Origin: a candidate division FCPU426 bacterium
GTDB taxonomy: Bacteria > Oederibacteriota > JAAXVQ01 > JAUVAV01
NCBI GenBank assembly: GCA_030619365.1
Contig: JAUXBQ010000023.1
Span: 1 to 16,898, forward strand
Direction: 5' to 3'
DNA: 16,898 nt
A program made the translations under genes and the position numbers. Every line of letters begins with the position of its first letter. The stretch's first letter is position 1. This document shows, in pieces, positions 5,622 through 14,600 of this stretch. The notes below the pieces were generated by a model. That model saw only the letters and a program-made list of their open reading frames with translations, ran no database searches and was not told the origin of the DNA.

Positions 5622-8600
5622 TTTGAGCCCGGGACCTATCCTGTGGACCTGGTCAGCGAATTCGGCTATAAACCCCTGAAAGCCAACGGCCGCACCCTCA
5701 CCATCAAGCCGGAATGGGGCCGCGTGACCAGCAGTTATCACGGGACTTCCGGCCGCACCATCGTGTACATCCAGGACCTGCACTGCAATTACGAAGTGCA
5801 AAGCAATATCCAGGCCATGCTCAACAATTTCATGAACCGCAACCAGTTGAAGCTGGTGGGCGTGGAGGGCGAGAGCACGCCGGTAAACGTCAGCAAGCTG
5901 TCCACCATCCCCCTGGCCCCGGTGAAGGAAAGGGTGGGGCAGTATTTTTTGCAACGGGGCCGCATCACGGGCGCGGAATACCAGGCCGTGACCAGCCAGA
6001 ACCCGCTCGCTCTGCTGGGCATTGAAAACCAGGGCTTGTATGACGCCAATCACAACACCCTGCTGGGATTTCTCAACGAGGAGAGCCGGGGATATTGCCA
6101 GGATCTCCGCTACGCGCTGGAACGGCTCAAGCGCCCGCTCTACAACACCGCCCTGGCCAAGATGGATCACGAACGCGAGTCCTATGACCAGGAAGACATT
6201 ACTCTGGAAAAATATTGCGACTTTCTGCTTATGGAAGCCCGGCGCCAGGGCATCGCGCTCGCGCCTTATAAAGTTCTGCGCCTGTACGCCCTGGAGCATC
6301 GCCTGCCAATCAACGCGGCCGTGGATTACGAGCGCCTGCTGCGCGAGGCCGAGGTCCTGGACCGCGCCATCCGGCGCAAATTGTACGCCAGCGCCGAGCA
6401 GCGGCAACTGGATTATAATTTATATATATTGAAGATTATGGAAAACCTGGTGAATATAAGCGCCACCGGGGAAGACTTGGCTTATTTCCGAGCGCACCGC
6501 GAGGCGTTTACCGTCGTGCGCATGCTGCGGTTTTTGGAGGATATCAGTTACCGGTTCGCCATTCAGCCCGATCTGGACCCGGGCGTATTGAAAGTGGACG
6601 GGTTCATCGAGCAGGCCGCGGAATTCTACCGTGTGGCGGACAAGCGTTCGCACGCGTTCGTGGAAAACATCCTGGGCGCCATGCAGAGGCGCCGGGAATC
6701 CCTGGCGGTTCTCATTGCCGGTGGTTTTCACGCCTCCCACGTAGAGAAAGCCCTGCGCCGGCAAGACATCTCCTTTGTCACAATCAAGCCGCGGATCACG
6801 CGCACGGACGTGGCCAACCCCTATTTTTCCCTGTTGCGCAACGAGCGCACGCCGCTGGAAAAACTGCTGGCCCGCAACGAGAACATTTACGCGCCCCGCA
6901 GTCTCTTTAACAATACACTGTTTCAGCGGTACATGGAGACAGTCTGGGAAATCGAACTGGGACGCAAACTGGTCCTGGAGGACGGGCTTACCGGTGCGGC
7001 CTTGCAACAGACCTTTCGGGAAGCGCGGGGCAATTACGCGGCGGATAATCCTAATGTTCAATTGGAGTTTCGGCCCGAGCAATCCAATCCTGCAAAAAAC
7101 ATCTATATTTTCGAGTTTAAGAACTCTAATTATTATGTGATGGTCCGCCCCAACGAGACGACCCCGTTTGAGCTTGAATTAGGCAGCGAAGAATTATACG
7201 GCAATAACTTCATGTTTCAGTTCGTGAATAAGGAAGTGTTTGAAGAGCCAGTTATGCGCGCGAAAATTCTGAGCACCGAGGAGCCGGGCCGGGCCGGGGT
7301 GTTCGCGCTCAGCGGAATGGCCGCGCGCATCGCCGGGGTAACGAACCCGGTAACGCGCGCCATCGGGGCCATCGCCATTTTCTTCAGAGCACCCCCGGAA
7401 CTTACCGGAAGCGCCTGGGCCGCCCGGCTGCAAGCCTGGACAGCCCGCCTGAACGCAGGTCAACGGGCCTTCGCGCGCGGTTGGCGATCCTTACGGCTGG
7501 CCATGGCCGCCCAAAATCCTTATGTTCTAACCTGGTTCGCCGGAATTTCAGCCACCTTGGTGCTTAGCAGTCTCTTCTCAGTGGCCCTGCCGATTGTGCC
7601 GATCATGTTCGCCTCCGTGGTTCTATTCAGCCTGGCGTTTGTCAGCCCAGACAACCGGTTTGGCGCCTTGTCTTCGTTTGTCAGCCTTCCCCAGGACAAT
7701 TTGGTGCGCCGGGCCATGGCGTGGGGATGGGAAGAATACGGATTTGAACAAAATCAGATTGTCCGGAGCAAACGGGCCTATGAAAATGTTCTGGCGTTGG
7801 CCAAGGGCAATCCCGCGCTGGACGAATTTATCGGCAATCAGGCCAGCCGCTTATCGCTCGCGGCCATGGCGTATATCAATGGCGCCAAACCCTGGACCCC
7901 AGGAACGCCGAGCGTACAAGTGGAAGCTTTGGCCCGGGATTATATGGAAGCCGAGCAACTGGCCGAAGCCATACTAGTGGACAGAACTAAGTTGGAGCAA
8001 CTGGATATGCAACACGCCGGCTCGTATCTGGCCCAATTGGTGCAGGCCATCCGCGAGGGAAAATCCGAAGTGACGCTCGGGAAAAAAGAGCGGGATTTGG
8101 ATCCAGCCCGGCTGTTAATGGAATATATTTCGCCCCGGCAACGCCAAGCCTGGCAGGCCCTCGTGGGCCGACATAAGATCAAGGTGGAACTGGTGCCGTT
8201 TGACCCTAGCCCCTTAGCGGGTTTTCAGCCCAATGGCCTGCAAGCAACACGTATAGCTAATAAAATAAAGGCCTTTGCGCAAGAAGTCGAAACGGGAATT
8301 TTTAAGGAAACAGAAACGGCGATGGGGTGGACGCGTGCCAAAGAAATTTTACCCAACGAATCCGCGGACGTCCAGGCTTTCCTCGACAAGGAGTCCAAGA
8401 CTAAAGAGGGCATGGATGTTATATCGGCCTGGCGCCAAGAAATAGAAGCGGTTATTGACAAGGAAATAACGTCGTGGGCTGAGAATGGAAACGGCGCCGT
8501 GGAACTTTATCTGGATTTCGAGGCGAAGTCGGCGCGGTTATTTTCGGATTTACCCGCCGAGCTGCGAACCGAAGCTGAGGCCGCCCTGCGCGCGGAACTG

Positions 8601-11600
8601 GAACAAGCCCTGGACCGGGATAGCGGTCTCATGAGCCTGCTCATCGAGAAAAAACTCGATTTGATGATCAATAGTCAGCAGGCCGCGATCACGGCCTTGC
8701 GGGATTTGGATAAATTTTTATTGGACAGTTTCAACGAAGCAATATATGCCGGACAGGAAGCACAGATACTCTATAGAGGGGGCCGGAGGAAAGAGGAATT
8801 TCTGCGCCTGGCCGCGGCCCAACAGGAGGCAGGGGTGTTTAGTAACAAAGCGCCTCCGCTTTTGGAGCGCTTTGTGAGTGATCTGCAAACCGCCCTTACC
8901 GAGTCCAGCCCCCGGCGCCTGTATTTCGCGTTTTTCCTCTCACTGGCCCTCATTATCATAATCCCGGAGATCATACTGGCTTTCCCTGTAACCATCATGG
9001 TTCTGGGTCCGAACATTGTTCCGATTATGATTATCCTGGCTTCCTCGCTTTTAGTCGGGATTCAATATAAACAACCTTCATCCTGGTTGAAAAAAAGCAC
9101 AACCTTAATAAGCCTGGTCGCTATGGTATTCGGCGTTTTTATGCTTTTCAGCGGCAATCCCTCTGCCGCGACGCTGAGCATGGTTACTCAGCCGGAGGAG
9201 GTTGTAAACAGCCTAAGCCAATTCAAACTCGGCGCCCTGGGACTGAGCGCTATAGTACTCTTGGCCGGGATTTCCGGGTCAGCTTGGAAGCGCTTAGCCG
9301 GCCGGAGGGCTGAAAAACCAAGAATATTGGACAGCATTGAAGGTGAGCGCCACTTAGAACAAATATTGGCAAAAACCGGGGATGTTTGGATCACTTCCAG
9401 TGATGTTGATTTTTTAAGCTTGTTTAACAATGTTTATGGCAAACAGATCACGAATGTGATTTTGAATGAAATAATGGAGATACGAGCACAAGTGCTTCAT
9501 TCACCCCAAGTAAAGAAAATCATTGAGAAATATGACCCGGAGATTTTGCATCAGCTTTATGCCGCCCGGCACGGCGGAGATGAAGGCATGGATCTTCTGC
9601 CCGAGCAGTTAAGTTTGGAGGATATCACCGCGATAATGAACATTGTTCGCCAGGCCATCCCACAGGCCTTGCACCTTAAATATATGGCTTATAATATTCA
9701 GGGCGCGTTTACTCCGACTGAGGAAATAGAATTACTAAAAGCGGTGGCTGACTATAATAAAAAAGACGGCGATCTTCAGCGCGTGCAGGTAATAAATGAT
9801 TCTGTTTTCGGATTACAACTTTTGGTAAAGGCGGAAGGACAAATAGAGCTGGGAGCGGAGATAATAAAAGCCTTAAATTTAGATGGCGAAAAGCAAGCGC
9901 TGAGGGCGGTTCCCATTACTTTGCCCCAGGATATTACCGAATTGGGCTATCCGGACAGAAATTACATGTTAACGCCTACCAGTACTTTTGGGGCGACCAA
10001 AGCCAGCTGGGTGGCGGGATATAAAAAACTCAAAAACCAGCGAAAGTTTAAAGAGTGGGGCCTGGCTGCCTTTAAACTTGCCGACAGGCTGCTTTTACAG
10101 GGCAAAAACGACGGCAGAAATAAAGTCGTGGTTGATGATCGTAAAATTGATTTTGAAAAATTGTCGCGTCCTCCTCCCTCTGAGGAAAACATGGATAGGG
10201 ACTTAATGCAAAGCGTAGTCCAGGCGCGAAAAGAGCATATAAAAAACCTGGACCGTAGGGATAAAGACGGCAACCCCTTAAATGATCCTTTGGTTCCTTA
10301 CCATTTGAACAACAATGGGTTAAAACAAAAAATTAAACAGCGGTTACAAAAGCTGAGTAAAGTCAACTCGTTTGATCCTGAAATTCATGTTGCCCGCGTT
10401 TCTTCGGATAGAGGTCCGGATAAGATAATGATATCTATTATCACTCAGAAAGACACCTGTCTTCTGGAGTTGGAAGGACACTATAGTTTTGATGAATTGG
10501 AAAACCAAGGATTTAAAGCCGTTAATGAAAAATTTGGGCATGCTTTCGGAAATCTTGTAATCTCCCAGCCCCACCATATTATCCGCGAGATGACAGAAAA
10601 AAATAGCCATACTTGGTTGAAAGATAAATTGCCTGATTCGATAGAGAGTTTTATAGAAAAGATCGAAGAAAACATGAATGTGAAGGGAAATAAAGTCACA
10701 GTTAACCTGATTGGCGCCTATTATCCCATTTCGACTAAAAATTTATTTGATGATATTAAGGATTCCGAAGCAATTGATGCAACCCTCGGTAAAATGTTTG
10801 CGGGTTTGGAGGAAACCCTGCTGGCAAAAAGTGAGCAAAATTTAGGCAAGATCACGGCCCATAATCATCAAGCTCATCTGCCGCTGGCGCTTGCCCGCCG
10901 GGCAAAACTCGGAGAGGAAAAAACAGCGAATCTTTTTGAAAATCCAGACGCGCAGAAGAGCATGGTGCGAGAAGTCACGGCAGCCCGGATTAGAGTGGCT
11001 GCCACCAAAAAAGCCGAAGCCAGACCCGGCTTCCTAAGCGTCGTATCCCTCCTGGGCTTGTCATCGCCACTATTAGCTGGATTTGATATTTCGCCCATCA
11101 TTACAGCCGGTCTGGCCTTAGCTGGGATTATCAGTGGCCTGGCTTGGCTGGAAATCGGCTTTAAAACCTTTAGCACTATATTCAGGTGGTTGAAAACAGC
11201 CTTTGCACCCACGGCGGTGCATAAACACCTGGCTTGGGCAGTAGCCTGGGTACAAGCCAATCCCATGAGCATATTGGCCCTCGGCGTGGGCCTGTTGGCC
11301 CTGTTCCAGCAGCCGCTTGGTTCGGAAGCACTCATGGCCGGAGGCTTGTTCGGAATTTTTGGGATAGACCGGCGCAAGGTGATTGAGGACAAGTACAAAA
11401 TCGCGCAGTACAGTTCCGGGCAGAGCCGCGTGGAAAAGATGCTCACTAACCTCGACGAGGTCAGCCTGGCCGTGGCTGAGATCGATTCCTTCCAGGACAT
11501 GAAGGTCATTTACGGCGAAGGCATCGCGGACTTTATCTATGAAAAAACCCTGCAAATCGTGCAGCAATATTTTGCCAAGCGGGAATACATGTTCCGCCTG

Positions 11601-14600
11601 GATGACCGCCGGGCCCGGTTCGCAATCGCGGCCAAGAACTTCGGAGACGAACGGATGCGCAGCGAGCTGCAGGACGCGCAGAATTTCCTGTTCGACAGTT
11701 TTAACCGGCGCTACCGCGTGGTGAGCCTGCCGTATTTCGGTCTGGACGAACAAGCCGAGCTGCTCTCTGACGAGGATTTCGACATTCTGCTGAGAGGGCT
11801 TCGCCACGCGGTCCAGGATTACGGGTACGGCGCTGTCGGGGTGACAGAAGGCCGGCGCGTGCATATCGTTTATGAAATATCAACCCAGAAGGATCTCCAG
11901 CATGCCCTGGAATTGAATGATATATTGGAATCGACGGGCATGCCCGCGGATAACCTGGAGGCCATGCCCTTTGAAATCGAGGCAGCGGCCGGCCTGCGGA
12001 CCGGGTATCTGTTCGTGCCCAAACTGTCCGTGGGCGTGGCGGGCAAGGTAATCTATGAGCAGGCCCTGGCCCGCGTGCCCACGCGCAAGGATGAAGTCAG
12101 GTCCAAATTGCCGGGCAAGGAGTTGTTCACCCACCTGAAGGACGTGGCGACCCACGTGCTGCTCAAACGCGCCGCGACAACGGGCGGGGAAGTGGTTCTG
12201 GCCGAGGAATTGTACGAAAAGGTCGAGGAGCCTGATTTTCCGCCGCCGGTTGCTCTGGACCCGGAAACAGCGGTTTTTAAATACAACCAGCGTAATGACC
12301 AGATATTCCAGCGCTGGTTCGTGGCCACGGCTCAGCGCATCGTCACGGAGAGCCAGGACAAACTCGCGGCCATCGACGCTCTGCGGCATCTTTACGACAC
12401 CAATCAGGAAGCCGTGGAAGAGGTGGAATTCGATTACCTGGGGGTTGTTTTCCTGAACGCCCGGCAGATTATCGAGGACATGCGGAAAATGGGGCACTAC
12501 GCCCTGCCTGAAGCAGAGCGCAAATTCGAGGAAATCTTCCAGCTTTGGGAAGCTCGCTATAGTGGGGAGATGATCGACCGCTTTTTTAATCAACACCCTA
12601 AAATGAAACCGATTATGCAGGCCTTGGCCAAGACTATTAATCGAAAAAAACGTGAGCAGGAGTTGAACTCTTTACGCCGGCTCTTGCGCGAATTTATTGC
12701 AGAGAATGACCTCGATGCCTTGACTCCTCCCGGACGGGTAAAAGATCCGTTTTCCTTGCTGAAGAATTTCCGGGGACAATGGGATAAAGTGACCAAGAAA
12801 TTGCCTGATTTTACGGATCCCAAGCTCTACAGTATCAGAAACGTTAGGATTATCGGACATGATATTGTAGCTCTGACGTTGGTCATTCCGGACCGAAAAC
12901 AAATTTCCCCGGCAATCAATAAGCTGATTAAGGTGCTTGAAGACCGGGGGTTGATCCTCAAGACTGCGGAGGGGAAAAAGGTACAAGGCGTTCGCATTTC
13001 GGTTGAGGGCCAGTACGGTCAATATGAAATTAAAATGCCGAGCAAAGGCTATTTTGATGCGAAGCTGAATATTGCTCCTAAGGAACTAGATGAGATGACT
13101 TTTGGCGCTGAAATTAAAATAGTTGACAGCCTTTTCATGGATAGAGCCACTCATCCGGGGCTTATGTTGATTAAGCAGGGAATTTTGAAAGAAGTTAATT
13201 GGTCCATTGCCATGAGTGGACCTTCAGGCACAGGGAAACTCGCGGCAGCAAGGGAATTGTCGCAGGAGCTTGATTACCACGTTATCGATGTGGGGATGAT
13301 TTATCAAAGCATCAGTTATATATTTAATCTTCTGGCTGATCAGCAGAGGGTTGCGGATTTTGATGCCTTTCTGAGTCAATCCCAAATAAGCCTGGGAGAG
13401 GATGGGATTAGTGTCCGCTTTGGTGCTGTTGGAAAGAAGAAAGAAGAGATTATTATCAGGCGTGAGAAACTGGAGAAAGCCGAGGTTGCCGAATACGTTA
13501 AGTCCGGGGAAAATAAAACCCTGGATAAATGGGTAACCCGCCTGGTTAAAAGCAGGGCGAAAAACAGACGGGTGATCGTAGTAGGCCAAAACGCCGAGGA
13601 GTATGTGCCTCGTGCGGAAATGAAAGTGTATTTTGATATACCCGCCAAAAAGCGAGCTGGTCACCAAACCAAGAGTTGGTCCGAGCTGTCTGCTCCCAAG
13701 GGGGCCTTGATTATTTCCTCAGAGGCCCAAAAGCATAGTGACAGAATACTTCGCTATTTGCAGGACCATATGGCCGAGCTAATCTTGACCACAGGACTGG
13801 GTCGCGCTGCTTCCGCCCGCGCCCGGACCGGTTACCAAATAAAAGCAACAGTGGCCAGCCAAGATATAGCTGCTGCCCAAGAAATGGAGATCTTTGCAGA
13901 TGTCAAAAAGCGTGTGAGGGACAAAGCAACAGTTGCATCACAAGCGTTTGTGAAAGCCATTAGCGCGCGAACCCAGGAAATTATGAATGTGCTGAAAAAG
14001 TCAATTAGCGATCCAGATGTTTTGGCTGAAGTTCAAAAGGACCTGGACTCCGTGGCCAATGGAACCACAGCTTTGGATGTTCAGGTGGTGGGAGACATTA
14101 CCGGCGGTATTGCGGTCAGCGAGCGTACGTCCGGGAAAATCAGTGTGATTATGGAAAGCCGTTTGCAAGGCGTTTTGCAAACCTCAACCGCTGTCCATGA
14201 AGTAATTGAAGCTGTTTTGGAGTCCAACCAAGTAGCGCGTCCGCATGCCATTGCCTTTGTTGTCGAACAAACGCTGTTTCCGGAAAGCCTGGAAGCCAAA
14301 CTCAATAATCTAAAACACTATGATGACGCGCACCTGCAAAGACTGGCTGACGATCAGACCCAGGAGTTCATGGATGCCATTGATAGGCAGACCGATGTCA
14401 CGGATTTTGTCAAACAGCAACAAAACGAAAACGCAAAACAGGTATCCATACAGGCCCAGGCGGTACTGGACTCAAGAAAAACGCCAAGTGGTGAACGCGC
14501 AGGACTGTTCACTAGGATAAGTAGGTTGTTTTTTAGAGGCAAAGGTAGTTTGGACGTTAAAAAACCCCGAATACCCGGAGAGCTTTTTACAGCCTGGCTT

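Noticed and set aside
5556..6407. Minus-strand open frame of 283 codons
   Set aside because: It lies opposite the GC-rich start of the giant gene and reads as a shadow: His/Gln/Val-rich composition with no ribosome site or motif. The plus-strand frame here has clear motifs.
9321..9600. PIN-like nuclease in the block after the second membrane cluster
   Set aside because: A few acidic residues (SSDVDF) suggested it, but the full set of spaced acidic positions is not there.
11880..12596. Minus-strand open frame of 238 codons
   Set aside because: Shadow of the giant frame in GC-rich DNA, with no recognisable motif and no promoter.
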